NCBI RefSeq assembly: GCF_012035195.1
Contig: NZ_JAAVJH010000002.1
Location: forward strand, 124,001-188,000
Direction of reading: 5' to 3'
Origin: Sphingomonas corticis
GTDB lineage: Bacteria; Pseudomonadota; Alphaproteobacteria; Sphingomonadales; Sphingomonadaceae
DNA length: 64,000 nt
Part shown: piece after piece, positions 8,115 to 17,223 of the stretch
Numbering within the stretch: position 1 is the stretch's first letter
How the letters are laid out: every line of letters starts with the position of its first letter
Notes under the pieces: generated by a model
Seen by the model: only the letters and a program-made list of their open reading frames with translations
What the model was told of the DNA's origin: nothing
Databases searched by the model: none
Program-made: the position numbers and the translations under genes

Positions 8115-9672
8115 ACGCCGCGACCGGCGTCTCGCACACCAGGGTCAGCCCCGCGGGATCCCAGCGCCGCTCCACCGTGCCGCCCAGCTGGCGCACCGCG
8201 CTCATCTCCACCAGCTGCGTGCCGAAACCGGTGCGGTCGTGCGCCCCGGACACCGGCGGCCCGCCGCGCTCCTGCCAGGTGAGCGTCACCACGTCGCCGT
8301 GCGGCGCGACCGTCAGCGCCACGTGGCCGCCATCCGCCGACAGCGCGCCGTACTTGCTCGCGTTGGTCGCCAGCTCGTGGAACAGCAGCGCCAGCGGGGT
8401 GGCGGCGCGATCGTCGATCGGCACGTCGGGACCGGACACGGTGATCCGTTCCCCCGGCGTGGACTGATATGGCGCGAACAGCTCCTCCAGCAGGCCGTGC
8501 AGGCTGTCCTGCCGCGCGTGCGGGCGGGAGTTGGGGCTGTGGGGACGGACGAAATCGTGCGCGCGGCCCAGCGCCATGATGCGCTGGCGCAGGTCGGTGG
8601 CGATGGGCGCGAAGGGGGGATGCGAGCGCGCGGCGAACTGGATCAGTCCGGCCACCACGGAGAAGATGTTCTTGATGCGGTGCGACAGCTCCTGGCTGAT
8701 GACCTCGCGCTCCTCCATCGCCAGCTTCTGCTCGTGGATATCGGTGCAGGTGCCGAACCAGCGCGTGATCCGCCCCGCCGCGTCGCGCATCGGCAGCGCG
8801 CGTCCCAGCACCCAGCGGTACGTGCCGTCGGCGTGGCGCAGGCGATACTCGATCTCATAGGGTGCGCCCGTCTCCAGGCTGCGCCGCCACACCGTCCAGG
8901 CGCGGTCCTGGTCGTCGGCGTGGAACATGCCGGCCCAGCCCTCCCCATCGGTGGAACCCGCCGGAACGCCGGTGAACTCGTACCAGCGCGCGTTGTAATA
9001 GTCATGGTAGCCGTCGGGCAGCGTCGACCACACCATCTGCGGCATGGAATCGGCGAGCACGCGGAAGCGCGCCTCGCTGTCGTGCGCCGCGCGCCGCGCA
9101 TCGTGTTCCGCCGCGCGCCGCGCCGCGCCCTCGCGCGAGTCGCGCAGTCGCGCCATCACGTTGGCGGCCAGCACCTCCAGCCCCTGGCGCTGGAGCGCCG
9201 TCAGGCCCGCGCGCGGCGCCGTGTCGATGACGCACAGCGCGCCCAGCGGAATGCCGTCGTCGGAGACGAGCGGCGCGCCGGCGTAGAAGCGGACGTGCGT
9301 CTCGCCCAGCACCAGCGGATTGTCGGCGAAGCGCGGGTCCTGCGTCGCATCCGGCACGACGGTGATGTCGTGCTCCATCATGGCGTGCGCGCAGAAGCTG
9401 TCGCAGCGCGCCGTATCCTCGCGCGGAAAGTTGGTGCGCGCGAGGAAGGACTGGCGCGTCTCCTCCACCAGCGAGATCAGCGCGGTGGGCGCCTCGCACA
9501 GGGCGGCGGCGAAGTCGGTCATCTGGCGCAGCGCGGCCGAATCGCGCAGCGCATCCAGTTCGTAGGCGTCGATCGTCGCGCGGCGGCGCGCGGCCGTCGC
9601 CTCGGCTCGCGCCTCTGTCCGTGCCTCTGTCCGTGCCTCTGTCCGTGCCGCTGGGGGCGCGCCGTCCGCCAC
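8092..9672 (-). CDS. GAF-PAS sensor histidine kinase of the HWE family
   Basis: 526 residues from a GTG at 9672. A GAF domain covers about 40-180 (ALISLVEETRQSFLART, CDSFCAHAM, GALCVID), which resembles bacteriophytochrome-like GAF domains in light or stress kinases. A PAS domain with PAC covers about 200-318 (YYNARWYEFTG, RWFGTCTDIHEQK). The phospho-accepting His331 is in ELSHRIKN, the N box is HELATNASKYGAL near 432-444, and the late TWQERGG gives the W-x-E of HWE kinases. No transmembrane helix is seen, so it is cytoplasmic. The start is uncertain: the first 25 residues come from a 12-bp tandem repeat, and the GTG directly abuts the ssb stop with no clear ribosome-binding site. Confidence 0.9.
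   Translation of the reverse strand: MADGAPPAARTEARTEARTEARAEATAARRRATIDAYELDALRDSAALRQMTDFAAALCEAPTALISLVEETRQSFLARTNFPREDTARCDSFCAHAMMEHDITVVPDATQDPRFADNPLVLGETHVRFYAGAPLVSDDGIPLGALCVIDTAPRAGLTALQRQGLEVLAANVMARLRDSREGAARRAAEHDARRAAHDSEARFRVLADSMPQMVWSTLPDGYHDYYNARWYEFTGVPAGSTDGEGWAGMFHADDQDRAWTVWRRSLETGAPYEIEYRLRHADGTYRWVLGRALPMRDAAGRITRWFGTCTDIHEQKLAMEEREVISQELSHRIKNIFSVVAGLIQFAARSHPPFAPIATDLRQRIMALGRAHDFVRPHSPNSRPHARQDSLHGLLEELFAPYQSTPGERITVSGPDVPIDDRAATPLALLFHELATNASKYGALSADGGHVALTVAPHGDVVTLTWQERGGPPVSGAHDRTGFGTQLVEMSAVRQLGGTVERRWDPAGLTLVCETPVAAFSRSRPA
9612..9651. repeat. 12-bp tandem repeat at kinase 5' end
   Basis: Three and a fraction copies of a 12-base unit (plus strand tctgtccgtgcc). 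In the kinase frame it encodes repeated Thr-Glu-Ala-Arg. The repeat length is a multiple of three, so copy changes would not shift the frame. Confidence 0.85.
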
Positions 9673-10224
9673 CTAGAAGGGCACGTCGTCGTCGAGATCG
9701 TCGGCGAAGCCGCCGCCGTAGCCGCCACCGCCGCGGTTGCCGCCACCGGACGCTCCGCCGCGGCCACCGCCGCCGCCGCCCCCGCTGCCGCCGCCGCCGA
9801 AATCGCCGCCGCCGCCACCCCAGTCGTCACGGCCGCCCCCGCCCCCGCCGCCGGCACCGCCGCCACCACCGGGCGCGCCGTCCAGCATCGTCAGGACCGA
9901 GTTGAAGCCCTGCAGCACGATCTCCGTCGAATATTTGTCGTTGCCCTGCTGGTCCTGCCACTTCCGCGTCTGCAGCTGGCCCTCGATATAGACCTTGGAC
10001 CCCTTGCGCAGGTACCGCTCGGCCACGTTGGCCAGCCCTTCGTTGAAGATCGCGACCGAATGCCACTCGGTCTTCTCCTTGCGCTCTCCGCTGTTGCGGT
10101 CCTTCCAGCTCTCCGACGTGGCGATGCGCAGGTTCACCACCTTGCCGCCGTTCTGGAAGGAGCGCGATTCGGGGTCGCGACCCAGGTTGCCGACGAGTAT
10201 GACCTTGTTGACGCTGCCTGCCAT
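9673..10224 (-). CDS. ssb: single-stranded DNA-binding protein
   Basis: 183 residues. The OB fold fills about 1-112, beginning [19 protein letters not shown] and including WHSVAIFNE and [12 protein letters not shown] glycine-dominated linker of about 60 residues follows, and the protein ends in the acidic tip DDLDDDVPF that docks SSB partner proteins. It binds ssDNA as a tetramer in replication and repair. The gene lies 10 bases after feoB and directly before the histidine kinase on the same strand, so it may be partly read from upstream promoters. The Gly linker is encoded by very GC-rich sequence and creates long spurious reading frames on the other strand. Confidence 0.95.
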   Translation of the reverse strand: MAGSVNKVILVGNLGRDPESRSFQNGGKVVNLRIATSESWKDRNSGERKEKTEWHSVAIFNEGLANVAERYLRKGSKVYIEGQLQTRKWQDQQGNDKYSTEIVLQGFNSVLTMLDGAPGGGGGAGGGGGGGRDDWGGGGGDFGGGGSGGGGGGGRGGASGGGNRGGGGYGGGFADDLDDDVPF

Positions 10225-10234
10225 CTTCCAGCCT

Positions 10235-12088
10235 CTAGAGCCCCGCGGCGACCGCGAGCCAGTAAGTGATACCGGCCATCACGTACGCGGTGGCGAACAG
10301 ATAGCCAACCATGAACAGCGGCCATCTCCACCCGTTCGTCTCCCGCCGGGTAACCGCGATGGTACTGATGCATTGCGGGGCGAAGACGAACCACATCAGG
10401 AAGGCGAGCGCGGTGGGCAGCGTCCAGCGGCGTTGCAGGTTCTCCACGATCGTGCGCTCGCCCTGTTCCGGATCGTCGACGGCGTAGACGGTGCCGATCG
10501 CCGCCACCGCCACCTCGCGCGCGGCCATGGCGGGGATCAGCGCCAGCGCGATGTCGCGGTTGAACCCGATCGGCGCCACGACCACCTCGATCCCGCCGGC
10601 GATCCGGCCGGCGACTGAGTGGTCGACCTGGCTCTGCCCCGCGGGCGCGCGCGGGAAGCTGAGCAGCAGCCACAGCACCACCGTCGTCAGCGCGATGATC
10701 GTACCCGCCCGTTTCAGGAAGATCTCCGTGCGCGACCAGAGGCCCAGGCCGACATCGCGCAGCCGCGGCATCTGGTACTTCGGCATCTCCATCATGAAGC
10801 CCGACGATTCGCCCTTCGTCACCGTGCGCCGCAGCGCCAGCGCGGCGACGAAGGCGCCGGCGATACCCATCAGATAAAGGCCGAGCAGCACCAGCCCCTG
10901 CAAGCCCACGCCGGGCAGCACCTGCCGCGCCGGAATGAAGGCGCCGATGATGATCGTATAGACCGGCAGCCGTGCCGAGCAGGTCATCAGCGGCGCGATC
11001 AGGATCGTGGTCAGCCGGTCCTTCTCGTCGTCGATCGTGCGCGTCGCCATGATGCCGGGCACCGCGCAGGCGAAGGAGGAGAGCAACGGGATGAAGGCGC
11101 GTCCCGACAGGCCCACGCCCGCCATCATCCGGTCCATCAGGAAGGCGGCGCGGACCATGTAGCCCGACGCCTCAAGCACCAGGATGAAGAGGAACAGGAT
11201 CAGGATCTGCGGCAGGAAGACGATGACCGCGCCCACGCCGGCGATGACGCCGTCGGTGATGGCCGAGCGCAGGATCGAATCGGGCATCACGGCGCGAACG
11301 CCATCGTCGATCCAGGCGATGCCGCCCTCGATCCAGCCAATCGGCGCCTCCGACCAGCTGAACACCGCCTGGAACATGACGAACAGCAGCGCGACCAGCA
11401 GCACCGGGCCGAACACCGGGTGCAGCGCCACCGCGTCCAGCGCGTGGTTCCAGCGGCGCACCGGCGTCTCGCTGACGGTCGCGGCGGCGGAGATCTGCCG
11501 CGCGCGCCGCTGCAAGGTGACGATATCGTCCTCGATGCTGCCGTCGGAGGTCGTCAGCCGCCGCACCTTCTCGCCCGTGACGGTACGGGTCAGCCGCTCG
11601 CGCAGTTCATCCAGCCCGCGACGGCGCACCGCCACGGTGGCGACGACCGGCACGCCCAGCTCGCGCTCCAGCGCGGCGGGATCGAGCACCAGGCCGTCGC
11701 GCTCCGCCAGGTCGACCATGTTGAGCGCCACAACCACGGGCAGGCCGAGCGCGATCAGCTGAAGCGCGAAGCGCAGGTGGTTGTCGAGATTGGAGGCGTC
11801 CACCACGACGACCAGCGCGTCGGGCAGCCGCTCCCCCGCCTGCGCCCCCGTCACCACGTCGCGCGTGACGCGCTCATCGGGCGAGGAGGGATCGAGGCTG
11901 TAGGCGCCGGGCAGGTCGACCAGCTCCACCGGGCGCCCGTCGTCCAGCGCGATGCGGCCGGAATGGCGCTCCACGGTGACGCCGGGATAGTTGCCCACCT
12001 TCTGCCGGGCGCCGGTCAGCGCGTTGAACAGCGCGCTCTTGCCGGCGTTGGGATTGCCGACCATCGCGACCAGCGGGGGCAGTTCCAC
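10235..12088 (-). CDS. feoB: ferrous iron transporter FeoB
   Basis: 617 residues. The N-terminal GTPase has G1 [13 protein letters not shown]3 DLPGAYSL and G4 NMVD. The membrane half carries the Nucleoside-recognition (Gate) repeats, including [16 protein letters not shown] and [11 protein letters not shown], with about ten helices. It imports Fe2+ across the inner membrane. I start it at the GTG at 12088 ([13 protein letters not shown]), two bases after the feoA stop; the open frame continues upstream through feoA but is Arg-rich there. It is shorter than the enterobacterial protein (about 770 residues), as is common in alphaproteobacteria. Confidence 0.93.
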   Translation of the reverse strand: MELPPLVAMVGNPNAGKSALFNALTGARQKVGNYPGVTVERHSGRIALDDGRPVELVDLPGAYSLDPSSPDERVTRDVVTGAQAGERLPDALVVVVDASNLDNHLRFALQLIALGLPVVVALNMVDLAERDGLVLDPAALERELGVPVVATVAVRRRGLDELRERLTRTVTGEKVRRLTTSDGSIEDDIVTLQRRARQISAAATVSETPVRRWNHALDAVALHPVFGPVLLVALLFVMFQAVFSWSEAPIGWIEGGIAWIDDGVRAVMPDSILRSAITDGVIAGVGAVIVFLPQILILFLFILVLEASGYMVRAAFLMDRMMAGVGLSGRAFIPLLSSFACAVPGIMATRTIDDEKDRLTTILIAPLMTCSARLPVYTIIIGAFIPARQVLPGVGLQGLVLLGLYLMGIAGAFVAALALRRTVTKGESSGFMMEMPKYQMPRLRDVGLGLWSRTEIFLKRAGTIIALTTVVLWLLLSFPRAPAGQSQVDHSVAGRIAGGIEVVVAPIGFNRDIALALIPAMAAREVAVAAIGTVYAVDDPEQGERTIVENLQRRWTLPTALAFLMWFVFAPQCISTIAVTRRETNGWRWPLFMVGYLFATAYVMAGITYWLAVAAGL

Positions 12089-12090
12089 GA

Positions 12091-12372
12091 TTACTCGGCG
12101 GGTTCGGGCAGGGCGGAAGATTGCGGATCGAGCGAGACGGCGATCGCGACGGCGACCGCGCGGCGCAGCGCCACCGTCATGCGGCCGACCCGGCACGCGA
12201 TCGGCCCGCCGCCCAGGCGAGCGCGGTGCAGCACCTCTACCGCGACCCCGCGGTCGAAGCCGAGTTCGCGCAGCCGACGCGCTTCCGGCGTGGCGAGCCG
12301 CGCCCAGTCGATCGCCTCGACCGTCGCGCGCCGGTGGCGGGGCAGGGTGCCCAGGTGAAGCGGGGAAGTCAC
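12091..12372 (-). CDS. feoA: ferrous iron transport protein FeoA
   Basis: 93 residues of SH3-like FeoA fold. Typical features are LRELGFDRGVAVEVLHRARLGG and the end strand CRVGRMTVALRRAVAVAIAV. It is a small cytoplasmic partner of FeoB. I favour the GTG at 12372 because GAGAG lies about five bases upstream; an in-frame TTG at 12408 is open but has no such site and would take in the candidate Fur site. The order feoA-feoB with a two-base gap implies one transcript. Confidence 0.9.
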   Translation of the reverse strand: MTSPLHLGTLPRHRRATVEAIDWARLATPEARRLRELGFDRGVAVEVLHRARLGGGPIACRVGRMTVALRRAVAVAIAVSLDPQSSALPEPAE

Positions 12373-12391
12373 GCCGCTCTCTGTAGAGAGG

Positions 12392-12410
12392 TTGCGAGCG
12401 ATTATCAATA
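12392..12410 (-). promoter_or_regulatory. candidate Fur-like site before feoA
   Basis: The minus strand reads TATTGATAATCGCTCGCAA. The GATAATC core is that of Fur boxes, and the flanking GCAA resembles the outer arm of alphaproteobacterial Fur sites, but the symmetry is imperfect. It sits 20 bases upstream of the preferred feoA start and just after the coq9 stop. Position and neighbour support it; the sequence match alone is weak. Confidence 0.4.
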
Positions 12411-12415
12411 ACGGA

Positions 12416-13075
12416 TCAGACGACGGGATAGCGCAGCCGGCCGACGAAGCGCGTCAGGCTCGGCCGGTGGCGGGTGCGCGCGATCGCCCCGGCCTTGGCC
12501 TTCTCGATCCGCATGACGTCGTCGATGCGACGGCCCAGGAAGGCGCGGGTCTCCGCCTGTCCCTCGCTGTCGTCGTCGAGGAACACCGTGATCGTCGTTC
12601 CGTACACGCCCAGCAGCATCGCCCGCTTCGTGTAGTGGTTGTAGTCGGTCGCCGTGTCGCCGGCGAGCCGCCACATCGCGTCGACGCTGCGCCATCCGAG
12701 CCGGGCGGCGCGCGGCAGGTTCTGCGGCTGGGCGAGCACGGCCAGCGCGCGGCGCAGCGCCTCGCGGTCGGGTGCCAGCACCGCCAGCCGTGCCTCCACC
12801 AGCGCGGCGATGCGGGCGCGGATCTTCAGCGCGGCGAGCCGGTCGGGCGGGCAGGCCGCGGCCATCGCGCGGTCGACGTGCGCGAACCAGGCGTCGATCA
12901 TCGCCACCGCTCCGCCCTCAAAGGCGAGTGCGGCAACGTCGCGGTCGATCCCCTCCGCCTCCGCCGCCATGTCGCGCGCGGCGTCGCCCCAGCCGTCGAA
13001 CGCGGCATTGGCGGCGATGGCGGGCGCCAGCGCGGCGCGGATCTCGTCCAGGGTCAGGTCGGCAGGGTCGGTCAT
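12416..13075 (-). CDS. COQ9-family ubiquinone biosynthesis protein
   Basis: 219 residues, mostly helical. It includes WGDAARDMAAEAEG near the N-terminus and, further on, WRSVDAMWRLAGDTATDYNHYTKR, which is the lipid-binding and dimer region of COQ9. COQ9 binds lipid and assists hydroxylation steps in ubiquinone synthesis. The start overlaps the stop of the upstream transporter gene (ATGA). Alphaproteobacterial COQ9 homologues are common; the specific reaction assisted here is inferred from the family. Confidence 0.88.
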   Translation of the reverse strand: MTDPADLTLDEIRAALAPAIAANAAFDGWGDAARDMAAEAEGIDRDVAALAFEGGAVAMIDAWFAHVDRAMAAACPPDRLAALKIRARIAALVEARLAVLAPDREALRRALAVLAQPQNLPRAARLGWRSVDAMWRLAGDTATDYNHYTKRAMLLGVYGTTITVFLDDDSEGQAETRAFLGRRIDDVMRIEKAKAGAIARTRHRPSLTRFVGRLRYPVV

Positions 13076-13989
13076 CGCGCCGTTCTAGCAGGATCGGGAT
13101 CGCGACGCACCAGCACCAGCGCCGCCGCCACCATCGCCACGCCGACGAGATCCGCCGCCGCCAGCCGCTCGCCGAACACCGACCAGCCGATCGCGGCGGC
13201 CACCACCGGCTGGATCAGCAGCGCGAGCCCGATCACCAGCGGCGACAGCTTGCCCAGCGCGTAGATCATGCATCCCTGGCCGATCACCTGGCTGGCCAGC
13301 GCCAGCGCGACCAGCGGGGTCCAGTCGCCCGGCACGATCCGCTCGCCCAGCCACCACGCGAACAGCAGCAGCGGCGCCAGCCCGGCGGCGGATGACAGCG
13401 CCAGCGCGGGCAGCGGTGCGGTGGCGCGGCGTACGTCCGCCATCAGCGCGAAGTAGACCGCGTACAACACGCCCGCCAGCAGGCAGAGGAGGTCGCCCAC
13501 CAGATGCCCGGGGTCGAGCTGGTACGACCGCCCCAACAGCAGTCCCGCCCCCGCCGCCGCCAGCGCCAGCGCGGCGCCCTGCGTCCGCGACGGCCAGCGC
13601 CGCGCGACGAGGAAGCCGTAGAGCGGGAAGATGAACGTCGCCGAATTGCCGAACAGCGTGGCGTTGGCGAGCGTGGTGCCCAGGATGCCGACGTGCCAGG
13701 CGCCGAGATCGCCGGCGAAGGCGACGCCCGCCGCGGCGAGCAGCCACCACGTCCGCGCGGGCAGCGCGGGCATCGTCCGCCCGCGCGTTGCCGCCACGGC
13801 CAGCAGCGCGATCAGCGGCACCGCCAGCGCCAGCCGCCAGAACGCCGCCGCCACCGGTCCCACGTCCGACAGCCGCACGAACAGCGGGCCGAAGGCGAGC
13901 GCGACGTTCGCGACCAGCAGCGCGGCGAGCGCGAGCGGCGGCGCGCTTGCGGGGCGCGAAGATTTCCTATCGGCGGCAGCGGCGTGCAT
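13072..13989 (-). CDS. DMT-superfamily (EamA) transporter
   Basis: 305 residues with ten hydrophobic helices arranged as two EamA repeats (about 20-150 and 160-295). Repeat 1 begins LAALLVANVALAFGPLFVRLS and repeat 2 ends GWSVFGERLAAADLVGVAMV, with the GER-x-x-x-x-x-x-x-G motif typical of this superfamily. It is an inner-membrane exporter or permease of unknown substrate. It is coupled to coq9 by a 4-base overlap and diverges from the old yellow enzyme gene with 67 bases between them. Confidence 0.88.
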   Translation of the reverse strand: MHAAAADRKSSRPASAPPLALAALLVANVALAFGPLFVRLSDVGPVAAAFWRLALAVPLIALLAVAATRGRTMPALPARTWWLLAAAGVAFAGDLGAWHVGILGTTLANATLFGNSATFIFPLYGFLVARRWPSRTQGAALALAAAGAGLLLGRSYQLDPGHLVGDLLCLLAGVLYAVYFALMADVRRATAPLPALALSSAAGLAPLLLFAWWLGERIVPGDWTPLVALALASQVIGQGCMIYALGKLSPLVIGLALLIQPVVAAAIGWSVFGERLAAADLVGVAMVAAALVLVRRDPDPARTAR

Positions 13990-14056
13990 GCCGCCCCGTA
14001 GCGTCCTATGTCCGCCGCGTCACATCTTCCGCCGCATCCCAATCACTGGAGGTCCG

Positions 14057-15142
14057 ATGCCCAGTCTGTTCGATCCGATCACGATCGGCGCGATCGAAGC
14101 GCCCAACCGCATCTTCATGGCACCGCTGACGCGCACCCGCGCCACGCCGGCGCACGTGCCGACCGACCTGATGATCGAATACTACCGCCAGCGCGCGGGC
14201 GCCGGCCTCATCATTTCCGAGGCGACCGGGATCAGCCGGCAGGGCCTGGGATGGCCGAGCGCGCCCGGCCTGTGGACCGACGAGCAGGTGGAGGCGTGGA
14301 AGCCGGTGACCGAGGCGGTGCATACCGCCGGCGGCCGCATCGTCGCGCAATTGTGGCACATGGGCCGGCTGGCGCGTCCCGACGTCACGGGCTTGCAGTC
14401 GCTGTCGTCCTCCGCGACGCGCGCGCCCTATCACGATCCGGACAAGAACCCCTACGACACCGCGCGTCCGGCGACGCTGGACGACATCCGCCAGACGCTG
14501 GACGATTACGCCGCCGCCTCGCGCAACGCGATCCGCGCCGGGTTCGACGGGGTGCAGGTGCACGGCGCCAATGGTTATCTGATCGACCAGTTCCTGCGCG
14601 ACGGCACCAACCTGCGCGACGACGATTACGGCGGCTCGCCGGAGAACCGCATCCGCCTGATGCGCGAGGCGGTGGAGCGCGTGATCGCCGAGGTGGGCGC
14701 GGACCGCACCTCGATCCGCCTGTCGCCCAACGGCGAGACGCAAGGGGCGGACGACAGCGACCCCGCGTCGGTCTTCATTCCCGCGGCGAAGGTGCTGAAC
14801 GACCTGGGCATCGCCTTCCTGGAACTGCGCGAGCAGGCACCCGACGGCACCTTCGGCAAGACCGACGTGCCCAAGCTGAGCCCGCAGATCCGCCAGGTGT
14901 TCAAGGGCCCGCTGGTGCTGAACCAGGACTATTCGAAGGAGGCGGGGCAGGCCGACCTCGATTCGGGCGTGGCGGATGCCATCGCCTGGGGCCGGCTCTT
15001 CATCGCCAATCCGGACCTTCCCGAGCGCTTCCGTCGCGACGCGGCGCTGAACCCACCCAATCCGAAGACCTTCTACGCACCGGGACCGGAGGGATACACC
15101 GACTATCCCGCGCTCGACGGCCTGGAAGCGGCGCGGGTGTAA
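14057..15142 (+). CDS. NADH:flavin oxidoreductase / old yellow enzyme (NemA-like)
   Basis: 361 residues of FMN TIM barrel. Motifs are FMAPLTRTRA near residue 20, QLWHMGRLARPD, VQVHGANGYLIDQFLRDGTN with the H-x-x-N pair that binds the substrate carbonyl, and DDYGGSPENRIRL. The C-terminal FMN-phosphate region reads WGRLFIANPDLPERF. It reduces activated double bonds with NAD(P)H. A clear TGGAGG at 14047-14052 sets the start. A longer in-frame reading reaches back into the divergent transporter and is not used. Confidence 0.93.
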   Translation: MPSLFDPITIGAIEAPNRIFMAPLTRTRATPAHVPTDLMIEYYRQRAGAGLIISEATGISRQGLGWPSAPGLWTDEQVEAWKPVTEAVHTAGGRIVAQLWHMGRLARPDVTGLQSLSSSATRAPYHDPDKNPYDTARPATLDDIRQTLDDYAAASRNAIRAGFDGVQVHGANGYLIDQFLRDGTNLRDDDYGGSPENRIRLMREAVERVIAEVGADRTSIRLSPNGETQGADDSDPASVFIPAAKVLNDLGIAFLELREQAPDGTFGKTDVPKLSPQIRQVFKGPLVLNQDYSKEAGQADLDSGVADAIAWGRLFIANPDLPERFRRDAALNPPNPKTFYAPGPEGYTDYPALDGLEAARV

Positions 15143-15150
15143 CGCGACCG

Positions 15151-15226
15151 CCGTTCGTGCTGAGCGAAGTCGAAGCACATGCGCCGGCTGGAGCCTGTGC
15201 CCTTCGACGTCGCTCAGGGCGAACGG
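15151..15226. repeat. dispersed inverted repeat, copy A
   Basis: Arm one (15151-15178) starts CCGTTCGTGCTGAGCGAAG and arm two (15197-15226) is its near-complement, ending GCTCAGGGCGAACGG. It lies between two converging genes (stops at 15142 and 15230), so the hairpin could end both transcripts. The same core recurs near 17.1, 22.7-22.95 and 34.2 kb. Confidence 0.85.
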
Positions 15227-15229
15227 GAT

Positions 15230-16600
15230 CTAGGACATCGGCACCAGCTTCAGCGGCAGGCCGTCCTTGGGCCGCGGGATCGGGAAGATCGCCCAGTCGG
15301 CGCCCGATCCCTCGTCCAGCTCGATGCGATAGCGGCGCAGCACGTGCGCGATCAGCAGGCGGATCTGCATGGTGGCGAAGTGCAGCCCGATGCACATGTG
15401 CGCGCCGCCGCCGAACGGCACCCAGGCGAAGCGATGGCGGCCCCTCGCGTTCTCCGGCGCGAACCGCATGGGATCGAACCGGTCGGGATCGGGCCAGTGT
15501 TCGGCCATGTGGTGCGTGTAGGCGACGTTGACGCCGACGAACGTGCCCGCCGGGATGTCGTACCCGCCAAAGGAGAAGTCGCGCATCGCCCGCCGCGGGA
15601 TCGACGGCACCGGCGGCATCACGCGCAGCGCCTCCTTGAAGGCATATTCGGTCAGCACCAGCCGGTCGAGGTCGTCGTAGCCGACATGGTCGTCGTTGCG
15701 GCCGAGCGACAGCACCTCGGCGCGCAGCCGCTCCTGCCACTCGGCGTGGCGGCCGAGCAGCATGACGAGGCTGGTCGCCGACGACGTGATCGTGTCGTGC
15801 GCCGCCATCATCAGGAAGTTCATGTGGTCGATGATGGCGTCGTCGGACAGCGGCTGCCCCGCCTCGTCGGTGGCGCGGCAGAATTGCGAGAAGAAGTCGT
15901 GGCCGGTCCCGGTCCGGCGCGCAGGGATCTCGCGCCGGAAATAATCGACCAGATAGGCGCGCGCCTCCACGCCCCTGCGCATCATCGTGCCCGGCAGCGG
16001 CGAGCGAACAACCGCGACCGAGGCGCGCACCTCGTCGGTGAAGGCCTGGTTGATGCGGTCCGCCTCCTCGCCCAGCGGCACGCCCAGGAAGCTCTCCGCG
16101 GCGAGGTCCAGGCTCAGCTTCTTGATCGCGTCGTAGAAGCGGATCGGGCGGTTCTCCCACCCCGCCACCGCGGCGGCGATGCCGCGGTCCAGTTCCGCGG
16201 CATAATGGCGCATCGGCTCGGGCTTGAAGGCGACGGACAGCGCCTTGCGGTCCTGACGGTGCTTCTCAAAGTCCATCAGCATCAGGCCGCGCGGGAACAG
16301 CAGGTTCAGCACCGGGCCCCAGCCCTGCTCGCTGCTGAAGTTCTTGTCCTTGTCGAACAGCACCAGCTCGTTGGCGTCCGCGCCCAGCAGCACGACCGAG
16401 TCGCCGCCGAAGGAGTTGCTGCGATAGACCGGGCCGTAGCGCGCCACCATCTTGCGCTGGAACGCCAGCGGGTCCTTCAGCACCTCGAACGTGTTGCCGA
16501 CCACCGGCCAGCCGCGCTGCCCCGGGATATGGCCGAGGGACCGGCGCGGGTTGAGCGGCAGCCAGTGCGGATTGGCCTCGATCGTGTGCGCGTGGGGCAT
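15230..16600 (-). CDS. cytochrome P450
   Basis: 456 residues. The I-helix oxygen-activation stretch reads MMAAHDTITSS, the K-helix has EALR (ExxR), a PERF-like MRFAPEN follows, and the haem-binding loop is FGGGAHMCIG with the thiolate Cys. No N-terminal membrane anchor is visible, so it is a soluble bacterial P450 needing a ferredoxin and reductase, neither of which is in the window. Overall layout (proline-rich N-terminus, LGHIPGQRGWPVVGNTFEVL) recalls the CYP51/CYP120-like retinoid or sterol group, but the substrate cannot be named. It is preceded by a short inverted repeat that may be an operator. Confidence 0.92.
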   Translation of the reverse strand: MPHAHTIEANPHWLPLNPRRSLGHIPGQRGWPVVGNTFEVLKDPLAFQRKMVARYGPVYRSNSFGGDSVVLLGADANELVLFDKDKNFSSEQGWGPVLNLLFPRGLMLMDFEKHRQDRKALSVAFKPEPMRHYAAELDRGIAAAVAGWENRPIRFYDAIKKLSLDLAAESFLGVPLGEEADRINQAFTDEVRASVAVVRSPLPGTMMRRGVEARAYLVDYFRREIPARRTGTGHDFFSQFCRATDEAGQPLSDDAIIDHMNFLMMAAHDTITSSATSLVMLLGRHAEWQERLRAEVLSLGRNDDHVGYDDLDRLVLTEYAFKEALRVMPPVPSIPRRAMRDFSFGGYDIPAGTFVGVNVAYTHHMAEHWPDPDRFDPMRFAPENARGRHRFAWVPFGGGAHMCIGLHFATMQIRLLIAHVLRRYRIELDEGSGADWAIFPIPRPKDGLPLKLVPMS

Positions 16601-16623
16601 GGCGGCGCTCTCTCCCGGTATCT

Positions 16624-16643
16624 TATTGACATCGGTATAAGTA
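16624..16643. promoter_or_regulatory. short inverted repeat upstream of P450, possible operator
   Basis: CTTAT, ten bases, ATAAG in the 24-43 bases upstream of the P450 start. AT-rich in a GC-rich surround. The arms are only five bases, so this may be chance; a TetR-type site would look similar. Confidence 0.3.
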
Positions 16644-16688
16644 AGCGCGGCGCAGGAAGCTAGCCCCGCGGTCGGCTGTGGACCAGCA

Positions 16689-17102
16689 TCACCCCAATCG
16701 CTGCGCCAGCTCCAGCATCGCGAGCGCCGCCTTCGCCGCGCCGCCGCCCTTGTCGAGCTGCGCGGGATCGGCGCGGGCGATCGCCTGCGCCTCGTTCTCG
16801 GTCGTCAGGATGCCGTTGCCGATCGCCACGCCGTCCATCGTCAGCGCCATGATGCCGCGCGCGCTCTCGTTCGCGACGATCTCGAAATGATAGGTCTCGC
16901 CGCGGATGACCACGCCGATCGCGACATAGGCGTCGTACCGTCCGCTCTCCACCGCCAGCGCGATCGCGCCGGGCACCTCCAGCGCGCCGGGGACGGTGAC
17001 GACATCGACGTCATGCCCCGCCAGCGCCGCGCGCGCGCCGGCGACGAGCATGTCGTTGAGGTGGTCGTAGAAGCGGGCTTCGACGATGAGGATGCGGGCC
17101 AT
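16689..17102 (-). CDS. ribH: 6,7-dimethyl-8-ribityllumazine synthase
   Basis: 137 residues, a little shorter than the usual 150-160. Motifs are [46 protein letters not shown] (substrate pocket) and [16 protein letters not shown]. It condenses the butanone phosphate made by RibB with the pyrimidine made by RibD. It follows ribB on the same strand after 121 bases that hold inverted repeat copy B. RibH normally assembles as a pentamer or larger shell. Confidence 0.93.
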   Translation of the reverse strand: MARILIVEARFYDHLNDMLVAGARAALAGHDVDVVTVPGALEVPGAIALAVESGRYDAYVAIGVVIRGETYHFEIVANESARGIMALTMDGVAIGNGILTTENEAQAIARADPAQLDKGGGAAKAALAMLELAQRLG

Positions 17103-17131
17103 GTTGATCTCCTGAGGACCACCGACCTTCG

Positions 17132-17200
17132 TTCGCCTGAGCGAAGTCGAAGGGTACGCGCCCGTTACCGGGCATGGGCTTCGACTACGCTCAGCCCGAA
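17132..17200. repeat. dispersed inverted repeat, copy B
   Basis: Arm TTCGCCTGAGCGAAGTCGAAG at 17132-17152 and arm CTTCGACTACGCTCAGCCCG starting at 17179, separated by 26 bases. It sits between ribB and ribH, where it could cause partial termination or protect the upstream mRNA end. Confidence 0.8.
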
Positions 17201-17223
17201 AGGATGTTGATGAGGCGGAGCGA

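Noticed and set aside
17103..17223. FMN riboswitch before ribH
   Set aside because: None of the conserved RFN-element helices are seen; the gap is filled by the dispersed inverted repeat.
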